From assembly GCA_963736975.1 (NCBI GenBank), contig CAVTQY010000001.1:2790001-2854000 (forward strand): 64,000 nt of DNA, given 5' to 3'. The DNA is from CAVTQY01 sp963736975. Lineage in GTDB: Bacteria > Pseudomonadota > Alphaproteobacteria > Acetobacterales > Acetobacteraceae. Under the pieces are notes generated by a model. That model worked only from the letters and a program-made list of their open reading frames with translations. It searched no databases and was not told where the DNA came from. A program made the translations under genes and the position numbers. Shown here piece after piece: positions 30,898 through 39,599 of this stretch (positions within the stretch are counted from its first letter, which is position 1; every line of letters starts with the position of its first letter).

Positions 30898-31659
30898 TTA
30901 GCGCCGCCCCCTCCACCCGGCCCCCTCCCGCAAGGGGAGGGGGAGTTGGTCGCGGAGGACGCGGGCGGGGACTTCCTCGACGGCCCCGCGCGGCAGCGTG
31001 CCGAGCTGGAGTGGGCCGTAAGCGATGCGGATCAGGCGGGTGACGGGAAGGCCAAGGTAAGTCATCAACCGGCGCACTTCGCGGTTCTTGCCTTCGCGCA
31101 GGCTGACGGTGAGCCAGGCATTGTCGCCTTTGCGCGAGTCGAGGCCGGCGTCCACCGGGCCGTAGCGCATGCCGTCGATCGCGACGCCTTTGGCGAGGGC
31201 GGCGAGAGCGTGCGGGTCCGGCTCGCCATGCACGCGCACGCGGTAGCGGCGGATCCAGCCAGTGGCGGGGAGTTCCAGGCGGCGGGCCAAGGCGCCGTCG
31301 TTGGTCAGCAGCAGCAGCCCTTCGCTGGTGAGATCGAGGCGGCCGATGCTGACGACGCGCGGCAGGCCCGGCGGAAGGTTGTCGAACACGGTCGGGCGCG
31401 CTTCGGGGTCGCGATGGGTGGTCACGAGTCCGGCCGGTTTGTGATAGCGCCAGAGGCGCGTGCGGTCGGGCGCGTCGATCACTATCCCGTCCACGCGCAC
31501 CAGGTCGCCCGGCGTGACGAAGGTGGCGGGGTGCTCGATCGTAGCGTTGTTGAGCTTGACGCGGCGGTCGGCGATGAGCCGCTCCGCGTCGCGGCGGCTG
31601 GCGACGCCGGCGCGCGCCAGCCATTTTGCGATTCTTTCTCCGCGGGCGAGTTCGGTCAC
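30898..31659 (-). CDS. rluB: rRNA pseudouridine synthase, RluB/RsuA family
   Basis: The 253-residue protein has an N-terminal S4 RNA-binding domain (RIAKWLARAGVASRRDAERLI), then the catalytic domain with WRYHKPAGLVTTHRDP, the GRLDLTSEGLLLLTNDG motif containing the nucleophilic Asp, and EGKNREVRRLM. It is probably RluB (U2605 of 23S rRNA), though RsuA or RluE/F specificity cannot be excluded. The start is GTG 31659 in GTGA overlap with the upstream amidotransferase. The last 13 residues (LPLPLREGAGWRGRR) come from the dispersed repeat. Confidence 0.9.
   Translation of the reverse strand: MTELARGERIAKWLARAGVASRRDAERLIADRRVKLNNATIEHPATFVTPGDLVRVDGIVIDAPDRTRLWRYHKPAGLVTTHRDPEARPTVFDNLPPGLPRVVSIGRLDLTSEGLLLLTNDGALARRLELPATGWIRRYRVRVHGEPDPHALAALAKGVAIDGMRYGPVDAGLDSRKGDNAWLTVSLREGKNREVRRLMTYLGLPVTRLIRIAYGPLQLGTLPRGAVEEVPARVLRDQLPLPLREGAGWRGRR
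30906..30947 (-). repeat. GC-rich palindromic repeat at the 3' end of the pseudouridine synthase gene
   Basis: The minus strand reads CTCCCCCTCCCCTTGCGGGA then GGGGGCCGGGTGGAGGGGGC in type. It supplies the last codons of the upstream gene and its stop lies at the repeat end. Confidence 0.85.
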
Positions 31660-32375
31660 TCGCAGGCGGCGATCAGCGCGTCAAACAGACGGCGATCGCC
31701 GGGGTCGATGAAATACTCGGGGTGCCACTGCACGCCGATGCAGAAACGGTGGGTCGGGTCCTCGATACCCTCGATGATTTCGTCCGGGGCGACGGCGTTG
31801 ATGACGGCTCGGCCCGGATCGCGAACGGCTTGGTGGTGGGCGGAGTTCACCTGCATCTCGGGGGTGCTGACGATGCTGTGGAGGCGGGTGCCGGGGCGGA
31901 TCGCGACAGGATGGCCGGGTTCGTGGCGGGGGTTCGGCTGTTCGTGTTCCAGGGCGCCGGTCACGGCGTCGGGGATGTGCTGGATGAGCGTGCCGCCAAG
32001 GGCGACGGCCAGGAGTTGTTGGCCGCCGCAGATGCCGAGCACGGGCATGGCGCGCTCGATGGCGCCGGTGGTGAGGGCAAGCTCGGTGTCGGTGCGGCGT
32101 GCCTTCAGGGTGACAGTGGCGTGGCGGGCGGGGTCGCCATACAGGGTGGGATCGACGTCGAAAGCGCCGCCGGTGACGACCAAGGCGTCGATGCGGTCGA
32201 GATAGGCGTGGGGCAGGGCGGGGTCGTGCGGCAGGGCAACGGGCAGGCCGCCGGCGGCAGCGATGGCATCCATGTAGTTCTGCCGCAGCGCATACCAGGG
32301 GTATTTCGAGTAGCCGCCCGGTTGTTCGGCATCGAGGGTGACGCCGATCAGGGGGCGGTTGCGGTTGTTGGTCAT
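31656..32375 (-). CDS. class I glutamine amidotransferase, gamma-glutamyl-GABA hydrolase-like
   Basis: The 239-residue protein belongs to the peptidase C26/PuuD group that hydrolyses gamma-glutamyl bonds, for example gamma-glutamyl-GABA in putrescine breakdown. It shows PLIGVTLD at the start, the VTGGAFDVDP loop, the nucleophile in LGICGGQQLLAV, and the catalytic His-Glu in VQWHPEY. ATG 32375 is chosen as it gives the standard N-terminus. It diverges from tadA with about 46 bases between starts, and the downstream pseudouridine synthase overlaps its stop. No other Puu genes are present, so substrate is unproven. Confidence 0.88.
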   Translation of the reverse strand: MTNNRNRPLIGVTLDAEQPGGYSKYPWYALRQNYMDAIAAAGGLPVALPHDPALPHAYLDRIDALVVTGGAFDVDPTLYGDPARHATVTLKARRTDTELALTTGAIERAMPVLGICGGQQLLAVALGGTLIQHIPDAVTGALEHEQPNPRHEPGHPVAIRPGTRLHSIVSTPEMQVNSAHHQAVRDPGRAVINAVAPDEIIEGIEDPTHRFCIGVQWHPEYFIDPGDRRLFDALIAACE

Positions 32376-32421
32376 GGCGGGGTTGCTAGACCCGGCATCC
32401 GTGCGCGGGCAAGGAGCGGAC

Positions 32422-32862
32422 ATGTCGCCGATGGAGATGGCTCTCGATGAGGCCCGGCGAGCGGGGGCGCGCGGCGAGGTGCCGGTGGGGGCCGTGGTGG
32501 TTGGACCCGGCGGGGTGGTGTTGGCGCAGGCGGGGAATGAGGTGGAGGCGCGACGGGATGCCTCGGCCCATGCGGAGTTGCTGGCGTTGCAGGCGGCGGC
32601 TTCGGTGCGGGGGGAGAAGTGGTTGGCCGATTGCGAGCTGCTGGTGACGTTAGAGCCGTGTCCGATGTGCGCGCAGGCGGCGAGCTTGTTCCGGGTGCGG
32701 CGGCTGGTGTTCGGGGCTTATGACGCGAAGGGGGGCGGGGTGGACCACGGCGCGCGCGTGTTCGATGCGGGGTCGTGCCATCATCGGCCGGAGGTGATCG
32801 GCGGCGTATGCGAGACGGAGGCGGCTGGGCTGTTGGTGGCGTTTTTTGCGGGGCGGCGGTAG
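32422..32862 (+). CDS. tadA: tRNA-specific adenosine deaminase TadA
   Basis: TadA converts wobble A34 to inosine in tRNA-Arg(ACG). The 146-residue protein has the zinc-deaminase motifs: H50-A-E52 in SAHAELLAL and P-C80-P-M-C83 in LEPCPMCAQA, plus EVPVGAVVV and FGAYDAKGGGVDHG. AAGGAG lies a few bases before ATG 32422, and an upstream frame extension is rejected. Related guanine deaminases share the fold, but the PVGAVVV and KGGGVDHG blocks favour TadA. Confidence 0.93.
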   Translation: MSPMEMALDEARRAGARGEVPVGAVVVGPGGVVLAQAGNEVEARRDASAHAELLALQAAASVRGEKWLADCELLVTLEPCPMCAQAASLFRVRRLVFGAYDAKGGGVDHGARVFDAGSCHHRPEVIGGVCETEAAGLLVAFFAGRR

Positions 32863-32939
32863 AGGTGGGAGCGCGGCGCGATTGTGATCTCCACACTTAA
32901 GTGATTTGCGATTGGATGCGGCAATCCGAGTCAAATTGC

Positions 32940-34250
32940 TTAAGGGCGGTTGACCCCCTCCCCCGTCCCCTCCCGCAAGGGGAGGGGGGAGGGTAAGCCG
33001 ATGTCGCGACGGTAAAAGCCGTCGGGGCAGTCGAGTTTGTCGATGGCCGTGTAGGCGGCCTGGCGGGCAGCAGTGAGATTGGTGCCGGTGGCGCAGATGG
33101 TGAGCACGCGGCCGCCGGCGGCGCGCAGACAGCCCTCGGCGTCCAGCTTCGTCGCGGCGTGGAAGATCTGCACGTCGGGGACGGAAGCGGCTTGATCGAG
33201 ACCTTTTATCTCGCTGCCTGTCTCCGGCGAGTCGGGGTAGCCGCGCGCGGCCAGGACGACGGCAATGGAAGCGTGGTCGTGCCAGCGCAGGTCGAACTGG
33301 CCGAGTTCACCCTCGCAGGCGCCGAGCAAGGCCGGCAGCAAATCCGATTTCAAGCGTAACATAAGTGCCTGGCATTCCGGATCGCCGAAGCGGACGTTGA
33401 ACTCGATCAGTTTGGGTCCATCGTTGGTCAGCATGAGACCGGCGTAGAGAATGCCGCGGAACGGCGCGACGCGACGCGACATCTCGGCCAAAGCGGGTTG
33501 GATGATCTGCTGCATCAACACGTGCTGCTGCTCGGGCGTGAGCGCGGGTACTGGCGAGATGGCACCCATGCCCCCGGTATTCGGCCCGGTATCGCCTTCG
33601 CCGACGCGCTTGTGGTCCTGCGCCAGCCCGAGCGGGATGGCGTGCTCGCCGTCGCAGAGCGCGAAGAGTGAGACTTCCGGGCCGGCCAGGCATTCCTCGA
33701 TGACGACCGAGGCGCCGGCGTCGCCGAAGCTGCGCGCTTCCATCATGGAGTCGATCGCGGCGAGGGCCAGGGCTTCGGTCGGGGCCACGACAACGCCTTT
33801 GCCCCCTGCCAGACCGTCGGCTTTGACGACCAGCGGGCCACCGCGCCGGCGGACGAAGGTGCGTGCGGATTCTGCGTCGTCGAACCGCTCCCAACGCGCT
33901 GTGGGAATGCCGGCGGCGGCGCAGATTTCCTTGGTGAAGCTCTTGCTGCCTTCCAGGCGTGCCGCTACCTGGGTGGGGCCGCAGCAGGCGATGGCGGCGG
34001 TCTCCATCGCATCGGCGATGCCGGCGACCAGCGACGCCTCGGGGCCTGGAACGACCAGATCAATGTTCCGTTCGCGCGCGAAGGCGACCAGGGCGGTGAT
34101 GTCGGTCGCGGTGATAGGGACGCACTCGGCGTGCGCGGCGATACCAGGATTGCCGGGGGCGCAGTAGAGCTTGGTCAGCAACGGACTGGCCGCGATTGCC
34201 CAGCAGAGCGCGTGCTCGCGTCCGCCCGATCCGACCACCAGCACGCGCAT
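32940..34250 (-). CDS. purD: phosphoribosylamine-glycine ligase PurD
   Basis: PurD joins glycine to phosphoribosylamine using ATP, the second step of purine synthesis. The 436-residue ATP-grasp protein begins MRVLVVGSGGREHAL at ATG 34250 (AGGAGG upstream), with VVPGPEASLVAGI, the ATP-binding VVKADGLAGGKGVVV, DHKRVGEGDTGPNTGGMGA, and the metal-site block LIEFNVRFGDPECQ. The C-terminal 18 residues (LPSPLPLREGTGEGVNRP) are encoded by the dispersed repeat. It is divergent from xseA with about 47 bases between starts. Confidence 0.96.
   Translation of the reverse strand: MRVLVVGSGGREHALCWAIAASPLLTKLYCAPGNPGIAAHAECVPITATDITALVAFARERNIDLVVPGPEASLVAGIADAMETAAIACCGPTQVAARLEGSKSFTKEICAAAGIPTARWERFDDAESARTFVRRRGGPLVVKADGLAGGKGVVVAPTEALALAAIDSMMEARSFGDAGASVVIEECLAGPEVSLFALCDGEHAIPLGLAQDHKRVGEGDTGPNTGGMGAISPVPALTPEQQHVLMQQIIQPALAEMSRRVAPFRGILYAGLMLTNDGPKLIEFNVRFGDPECQALMLRLKSDLLPALLGACEGELGQFDLRWHDHASIAVVLAARGYPDSPETGSEIKGLDQAASVPDVQIFHAATKLDAEGCLRAAGGRVLTICATGTNLTAARQAAYTAIDKLDCPDGFYRRDIGLPSPLPLREGTGEGVNRP
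32951..32995 (-). repeat. GC-rich palindromic repeat at the purD 3' end
   Basis: The minus strand reads CCTCCCCTTGCGGGAGGGGA then CGGGGGAGGGGGT in type and is translated as the last residues of PurD. Same unit as the copies at 11.7, 13.0, 24.7, 30.9 and 42.6 kb. Confidence 0.85.
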
Positions 34251-34297
34251 GGCGCCTCCTGCTTCAAGCAGCGGCACGCGTAGCATAGGGTGGAGCG

Positions 34298-35818
34298 ATG
34301 GACGATCTGCGGCTGCCCGTCACCAATGTACCCGAATACACCGTTTCGGAGATTTCCGGCGCGGTGCGGCGGACGCTGGAGGGAAGTTTCGGCCGCGTGC
34401 GGGTGCGCGGCGAGATCACCGAGTTGAAGCGGCATAGTTCGGGGCATGTGTATTTTTCGCTGAAGGATGCCGGCGCCAAGCTTGCGGCCGTGGCGTGGCG
34501 GTCGGCGGTGCCGCGATTGGGGATGGCGCCGGAGAACGGCGTGGAGGTGATCGCGACCGGGCGCATCACCGGTTACGCAGAGCGGTCGTCCTATCAGCTC
34601 GTTGTCGATCGGCTGGAATATGCCGGCGCCGGCGCGTTGCTGGCGCGGATCGAGATGCTGCGGCAGCGGCTGGCCGCCGAGGGGCTGTTCGATCCTGGGC
34701 GGAAACGCGCATTGCCGGTGCTGCCGGCAGTCGTCGGGGTAATCACCTCGGAGCGCGGCGCGGTAATCCAGGACATCCGGACGACGATCACGCGGCGCTT
34801 CCCGCGGCCCATCCTGCTGTGGCCGGTGCCGGTGCAAGGGGAAGGCGCCGCGGCCCGAATCGCCGCGGCGATCGCCGGGTTCGATGGATTGGCTGATAGC
34901 GGCAGGCTGAGGCGGCCGGACGTGCTGATCGTGGCGCGCGGGGGTGGTAGCCTCGAGGACCTGATGGCCTTCAATGATGAGGCGGTGGTGCGGGCGGCTG
35001 CCGCTTGCCGCATTCCGCTGATCTCGGCCGTAGGGCACGAAACGGATACGATGCTGATCGATTTCGTCGCCGATCGGCGTGCGCCGACACCGACCGCGGC
35101 GGCGGAGATGGCGGTGCCGGCACGGATCGACCTGCTGGCGGACCTGCAGCAGAAGGGGTCGCGGCTGACCGGCGCGCTGAACCGGCTGAGCGCCGAGCGG
35201 CGGCTGCGGTTGGGCCGGGCCGAACGGGGGTTGCCGGATCTGCCATCCTTGCTCGGTGGATGGCGGCAGCGGCTGGATGACCGGGCGGAGCGGCTGGGCC
35301 TGGCCTTGCCGAACCTGCTGGCGGCGCGGCGAGCGGGGCTGGATCGGGCGGAGCGGCACATGCCGGATCTGCCGGCCCTGATCGCGGCGGCGCGGCGGCG
35401 CGTGGCCGAGTATGACGCGCGCTCGGTTGCGGCGCTGCCAAACCTGATCGAGCGCCGGCGGGCCGGGCTGGCGTTATGCGGGCACAAGCTCGTCGGGGGG
35501 CTGCGGCACTCGGTCGGCGGTATCCATTCCCGCGCCGGGCGGCTGCTGGGGCGGCTGACGGATGCGCCCTTGCGGGCCTGTCTGCGGGAGTTGACCGCCA
35601 AGGTGGCGGGGACGGGGGCGCGACTCGAGTCGGTGTCGCCGTTGGCGGTGCTGCAGCGGGGTTACGCGCTGGTACTGGACAACACCGGTCACGCGGTGGT
35701 CGCGGCGGCCGCGGTTTCGCCCGGGGCGCGGTTGCGGCTTCGGTTCGCCGACGGCGAGGTTGGTGTAACGGCCGACGGAGCCGCCCGTTCGGAGCGGCAG
35801 GGCCGGCTGCCGCTGTAG
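34298..35818 (+). CDS. xseA: exodeoxyribonuclease VII large subunit
   Basis: XseA is the catalytic subunit of exonuclease VII, which degrades single-stranded DNA from both ends together with XseB. The 506-residue protein opens with an OB-fold domain (VRGEITELKRHSSGHVYFSLKD), then VVGVITSERGAVIQDI, the catalytic DVLIVARGGGSLEDLMAFNDE and SAVGHETDTMLIDFVADRRAPTPTAAAE, followed by a long coiled-coil with imperfect helical repeats and VLQRGYALV at the end. Length is slightly above the usual 450. xseB is not next to it. Confidence 0.96.
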   Translation: MDDLRLPVTNVPEYTVSEISGAVRRTLEGSFGRVRVRGEITELKRHSSGHVYFSLKDAGAKLAAVAWRSAVPRLGMAPENGVEVIATGRITGYAERSSYQLVVDRLEYAGAGALLARIEMLRQRLAAEGLFDPGRKRALPVLPAVVGVITSERGAVIQDIRTTITRRFPRPILLWPVPVQGEGAAARIAAAIAGFDGLADSGRLRRPDVLIVARGGGSLEDLMAFNDEAVVRAAAACRIPLISAVGHETDTMLIDFVADRRAPTPTAAAEMAVPARIDLLADLQQKGSRLTGALNRLSAERRLRLGRAERGLPDLPSLLGGWRQRLDDRAERLGLALPNLLAARRAGLDRAERHMPDLPALIAAARRRVAEYDARSVAALPNLIERRRAGLALCGHKLVGGLRHSVGGIHSRAGRLLGRLTDAPLRACLRELTAKVAGTGARLESVSPLAVLQRGYALVLDNTGHAVVAAAAVSPGARLRLRFADGEVGVTADGAARSERQGRLPL

Positions 35819-35955
35819 GCTGTACACGGCGAATTGAAGACTGGGGTGAAACGATTGCAAGCCGTGGAAAATTGACCCTTTCCGCCATGCGGGGCTATTC
35901 GGAAGCGCCTTTCGTCACGCCTGATCCGCACCCCCATCAAGGGACGAGCAACACA

Positions 35956-36438
35956 ATGAACACGAAACTTGTCGGCGCCCTTGCCGCGGTCGCGCTGCTG
36001 TCGGCGTGCGCGAACAAGACTACCGCCCCGACGGCGATCAACACCGGCAACGGCGCGTCGGCTGCGACAGCCGGGCCGGTACCCGGCAGCGAGGAAGATC
36101 TGGTTGCGAATGTCGGGGATAGGGTTTTCTTCGCGTTCGACAGGTCGAATTTATCGCCGGAGGCGCAAGCGACGCTGGATCGGCAGGCGGGTTGGTTGGA
36201 GAAATATCCCAACGTGCAGGTGCTGATTGCCGGCAACTGCGACGACCGGGGGACCGAAGAATACAACCTTGCGCTCGGGCAGCGCCGGGCCAATGCGGCA
36301 CAGGATTACCTGGCGGCGCGCGGCGTGTCGGCGTCGCGGATCAGGACGATCAGCTATGGAAAGGACCGGCCGACCGCGCTGGGTGATAACGAGCAAGCTT
36401 GGGCGCAGAACCGGAACGCGATCACCTCGGTGCAATAA
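35956..36438 (+). CDS. pal: peptidoglycan-associated lipoprotein Pal
   Basis: Pal is the outer-membrane lipoprotein of the Tol-Pal envelope complex. The 160-residue protein has a lipobox (ALLSAC), a short linker and an OmpA-like peptidoglycan-binding domain (VFFAFDRSNLSPEAQATLDRQ, VLIAGNCDDRGTEEYNLALGQRRA, ISYGKDRP). The Asp and Arg that hold diaminopimelate are in the GNCDDRG and GQRRAN blocks. It is followed by cpoB, but tolQRAB are not in this window. Confidence 0.94.
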   Translation: MNTKLVGALAAVALLSACANKTTAPTAINTGNGASAATAGPVPGSEEDLVANVGDRVFFAFDRSNLSPEAQATLDRQAGWLEKYPNVQVLIAGNCDDRGTEEYNLALGQRRANAAQDYLAARGVSASRIRTISYGKDRPTALGDNEQAWAQNRNAITSVQ

Positions 36439-36540
36439 GCGCGCGACACCGCGTGTGAGCTGGTGACCGGCGGCCCAACGGCCGCCGGTTTCGCATCGGC
36501 GGCCGGTTGCATAAATTCCGCGCGGAGCGAGGAGATGCGC

Positions 36541-37440
36541 ATGAGCTTGGCGTCGTTCAGGATTGCGGCGATGGCGGTCCTGCCGGTTCTCGTCCTGATG
36601 TTTGCGCCTCCGGCGATGGCGCAGATGGAGAGCCGGGAGGCGATCGCGCTACAGGATCAGATCCTGGAGCTGCGGCATGAATTGCAGATGCTGCAGGCCC
36701 AGGGCGGCGTCGCGACGGGAGCACCGCAGGCCTATTACGCGCAGCCGGCACCGCCGGCCACGAGCGAGGGATCGGATATCGTGCCGCAACTGCTGTCGCG
36801 GGTGAACGCGCTGGAACAAGAGATGCGGGACCTGCGCGGCCAGGTGGACGAACTGAGAAACGCGCAGCAGCAAGCGACGGCGGACCTGGGCAAGCGGATC
36901 GATGATCTGAGATTCCAGCTGCAGAACCCGCAAACCGCGGCAGTTGCGGCTCCGGCTGTGGGGGCCACGGTTGCTCCGCCCCGGACGGCGCCGGCCACCG
37001 GCGGGCTGACGGCGCATGCGGCCACCCCGCCGCCGCCGGCTTCTCCCGGGCCACGAACGCCGGAAATAGCGCTGCAGGAGGGGTATGCGGCCCTGGCGCG
37101 CCGCGACTACACCGCGGCGGAGAGCGATGCGCAGGAAGTGCTGAGCCGGCGTGCCTCGCCGCGGGCCTATGACGCGCAATACCTGCTGGCGCAGGCACTG
37201 GCCGGGCAGCATCAATGGTCACGCGCGGCCATCGCGTATGACGACACATACAATCGGTCGCGCAAGGGGAACCATGCCGACGAGGCCCTGCTCGGGCTGG
37301 CGAACTCGCTGACGGCGATTAACGAAAAGCGGGCCGCGTGCGACACTCTGAACAAGCTGCACACTGAGTTTCCGCACACGCGGCCGGCGTTGCGGGATCA
37401 GATCGCGGCGGCGAACGAGCGGGCTGGGTGCCATGCCTGA
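36541..37440 (+). CDS. cpoB: Tol-Pal system protein YbgF/CpoB
   Basis: CpoB links Tol-Pal activity to peptidoglycan synthesis in the periplasm. From ATG 36541 (GGAG six bases upstream) the 299-residue protein has a signal peptide ending at PPAMAQ, an N-terminal coiled coil (ALQDQILELRHELQMLQ, RVNALEQEMRDLRGQVDEL), an Ala/Pro linker, and C-terminal tetratricopeptide repeats (EGYAALARRDYTAAESDAQ, YLLAQALAGQHQWSRAAIAYDDTY). This is the standard domain order, next to pal. Confidence 0.92.
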   Translation: MSLASFRIAAMAVLPVLVLMFAPPAMAQMESREAIALQDQILELRHELQMLQAQGGVATGAPQAYYAQPAPPATSEGSDIVPQLLSRVNALEQEMRDLRGQVDELRNAQQQATADLGKRIDDLRFQLQNPQTAAVAAPAVGATVAPPRTAPATGGLTAHAATPPPPASPGPRTPEIALQEGYAALARRDYTAAESDAQEVLSRRASPRAYDAQYLLAQALAGQHQWSRAAIAYDDTYNRSRKGNHADEALLGLANSLTAINEKRAACDTLNKLHTEFPHTRPALRDQIAAANERAGCHA

Positions 37441-37475
37441 CCCTCGCACCCGCACCCGCCGCGCTTTGCGCAGCG

Positions 37476-37499
37476 ACCTCTCCCGCAAGCGGGAGAGGT
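37476..37499. repeat. perfect hairpin ACCTCTCCCGC-AA-GCGGGAGAGGT
   Basis: Two 11-base arms are separated by two bases, 36 bases after the cpoB stop. It resembles the core of the dispersed repeat but has a different arm (CTCTCCCGC). It may end transcription of pal-cpoB and of the convergent DUF883 gene. Confidence 0.6.
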
Positions 37500-37530
37500 G
37501 TTGCGATCGGCGCTCCTCGGTGAGCGGACA

Positions 37531-37770
37531 TTAGCCGGTGAGGCGGCCGAGGATGTAGCCGAGGCCGACCGCGACCAGCACGGCGGTCAGGGGTTGGTCG
37601 CGAATGATTTCACCCAGGCGTGCAACCTGTTCCTGCGCCTGGCCGCTGGCCTGGTTATAGAGACCCTGGGCCTGCATTTTCGTATCGCCGACCGTGTCGC
37701 CGATTGCCTGTTGCGCGCGCCCGAAGGTGTCGCGTGCCGCGCCGGCGATCTTGTCTCCCGTGTCGCTCAT
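37531..37770 (-). CDS. DUF883/YqjD-like small membrane-anchored protein
   Basis: The 79-residue protein has an amphipathic N-terminus of the CsbD/ElaB/YqjD type (GDKIAGAARDTFGRAQQAIGDTVGDTKMQAQGLYNQASGQAQE) and one C-terminal membrane helix (LTAVLVAVGLGYILGRLTG). Proteins of this type bind ribosomes or respond to stress in stationary phase in enterobacteria; the role here is unknown. It is monocistronic and convergent with cpoB. Confidence 0.75.
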   Translation of the reverse strand: MSDTGDKIAGAARDTFGRAQQAIGDTVGDTKMQAQGLYNQASGQAQEQVARLGEIIRDQPLTAVLVAVGLGYILGRLTG

Positions 37771-37906
37771 GTTGCGTCTCCGTTAGGTTGAGGCAGGGTT
37801 TCAAACATGGCGTCTCGGCTGGAGAATTTGCGGAGAGATCAAGCGGTGTTGTGGGGATGACCCCGCCGCCGCACAGTGACAGCGATCCGAGGGGAGGCAT
37901 TTCGGT

Positions 37907-38722
37907 ATGACAACCGTGGTCATCACCGGCGCCGGCGGCAATATCGGCGGCAAGCTGCGGCACCATTTCGAGACGCTGGGATGGCAATTGCGCTTGCTGG
38001 ATAATCGTTCCGCGGATCTGCCGGTGCAGAGCGCCGATCTCGCGATATGGGACGAGGCTTGGATTCGGCAGTTCCGCGACGCCGACGCCGTGATCCACCT
38101 GGCGGCGGACCCAAGCCCGCGAGCGAACTGGGAAAGCGTGGTGCGGGAGAATTTCGATCTCACCCTGAACGTGTATGAGGCCGCAGTACGGCAAGGAGCG
38201 CGGCGGCTGGTGTTCGCCAGCTCGAACTGGGTTGTTGCCGGGCATCGGTTTGAATCGTGGCCGCTGACCCCGGAGACGCCGCCCTATCCGGTGAACCCGT
38301 ACGGTGTGTCGAAACTGGTCGGCGAGCGGCTCGGCCGGTCCTACAGCGAGCGATGGGGACTGTCGGTTATCTGCTTTCGCATCGGCTGGAACCAGCGCGA
38401 CCCGGGCAATCTGCCCAGATCCGACATGGCCTGGGGATTGTGGGGGCAAGGGATGTGGCTGTCCGACCGCGACCTGTGTCAGGGGTTCGAGAAGGCGGTG
38501 ACGGCCGATCCCGGGCTGCGCTTCGCGGTGCTGAACCTGATGTCGGACAATCAGGGGATGCGCTGGGATCTAGGTCCGACCCGCACGGCGATCGGCTACG
38601 AGCCGCTCGACCATTGGACACCGCAGGAGACGGAGGCGGGCCGCACGGCGACAGAGGCGGCGCGGCATGCGCGGCGGCTGCTGGAGATGACGGAGTGGTT
38701 CATTCAGGAGCAGCGTTGGTGA
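37907..38722 (+). CDS. NAD-dependent epimerase/dehydratase family, uronate dehydrogenase-like
   Basis: The 271-residue extended short-chain dehydrogenase has the NAD-binding motif VVITGAGGNIGGKL, DAVIHLAADPSP, FASSNWV and the catalytic YGVSK. The closest functional match by pattern is uronate dehydrogenase, which oxidises uronates to lactones. A lactonase-like SMP-30 gene follows directly in GTGA overlap, consistent with that reading. Sugar epimerase activity is an alternative. Confidence 0.82.
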   Translation: MTTVVITGAGGNIGGKLRHHFETLGWQLRLLDNRSADLPVQSADLAIWDEAWIRQFRDADAVIHLAADPSPRANWESVVRENFDLTLNVYEAAVRQGARRLVFASSNWVVAGHRFESWPLTPETPPYPVNPYGVSKLVGERLGRSYSERWGLSVICFRIGWNQRDPGNLPRSDMAWGLWGQGMWLSDRDLCQGFEKAVTADPGLRFAVLNLMSDNQGMRWDLGPTRTAIGYEPLDHWTPQETEAGRTATEAARHARRLLEMTEWFIQEQRW

Positions 38723-39495
38723 GCGCGCCGGAATGCGTGGTCGCGGCGCGGGCCGAGCTGGGCGAGGGCGCGGTCTGGTGCAGCCTTCGGAACGTGCTGT
38801 GGTGGGTGGATATCAACGCGCCGGCCTTGCATCGCTTCGATCCGGCCTCCGGCGACGATTGCGCCTGGCTGATGCCGGAGCCGGTCGGGTGCATGGGGCT
38901 CGGCGCTGACGCACGTGTCGTGGTGGCGCTTGCCTCCGGGCTCGCCTGGTTCGATCCGGCGAGCGAGAGGGTGGAGATGTTCCTGCCCATCGAAGCGGAT
39001 CAGCCCGCTACGCGGCTGAACGATGGACGGTGCGATCGGCAGGGCAGGCTGTGGGTGGGGTCCATGGCGCGCAAGGGGGGCGAGCCAATCGGGACGCTGT
39101 ATCGTTGTGATGCGCGGAGTCCCGTGGCCGTGCTGAACCATATCCGGGTGCCCAACTGCACGGCGTTCAGTCCGGACGGGAGCACGATGTATTTCACCGA
39201 TACGCCAACCAACCGGATCAGGGCTTTCGACGTTGAGCCGGCGAGCGGCGAGATTTCCAACGCGCGCGAGTTCGCCACTGTGCCGGAGGCCGACGGGCAC
39301 CCGGACGGCGCGACGGTGGATGCCGAAGGCGGCCTCTGGGTGGCGCATTGGGACGGATGGCGGGTCTCGCGGTTCCATGAGGATGGCCGGCTGGACCGGA
39401 GCATCCGACTGCCGGTGCCTCGTCCGACCTGCTGCGCGTTCGGCGGCGAGGACCTTGGGGACGTTGTTCGTCACCTCGGCGCGTACAGGGCTTGA
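38719..39495 (+). CDS. SMP-30/gluconolactonase-like protein, C-terminus frameshifted
   Basis: The frame begins at GTG 38719 and shows the SMP-30 beta-propeller: ELGEGAVWCSLRNVLWWVDI, RLNDGRCDRQGRLWVGSM, NCTAFSPDGSTMYFTDT and DGHPDGATVDAEGGLWVAHWDGW, the conserved lactonase pattern with metal ligands Glu, Asn and Asp. It ends at 39495, but the neighbouring frame continues the expected end (TLFVTSARTGLDEATLARAPLSG) to 39595. A one-base shift near the GGGG run at 39457-39460 is therefore likely. It probably opens the lactone made by the upstream dehydrogenase. Confidence 0.8.
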   Translation: MSAPECVVAARAELGEGAVWCSLRNVLWWVDINAPALHRFDPASGDDCAWLMPEPVGCMGLGADARVVVALASGLAWFDPASERVEMFLPIEADQPATRLNDGRCDRQGRLWVGSMARKGGEPIGTLYRCDARSPVAVLNHIRVPNCTAFSPDGSTMYFTDTPTNRIRAFDVEPASGEISNAREFATVPEADGHPDGATVDAEGGLWVAHWDGWRVSRFHEDGRLDRSIRLPVPRPTCCAFGGEDLGDVVRHLGAYRA

Positions 39496-39599
39496 TGAAG
39501 CGACGCTGGCACGCGCGCCGCTCTCGGGCAGCGTGTTCGGCGTCCGGGCTGGTGCGAGAGGGGTTCCGGAGCCGCGTTTCGGCGCTGCCGGCTGAGGTC

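Noticed and set aside
38257..38718. Upstream extension of the SMP-30 frame into the dehydrogenase gene
   Set aside because: The stretch is a shadow of the NAD-dependent epimerase frame; GTG 38719 overlapping its stop is the sensible start.
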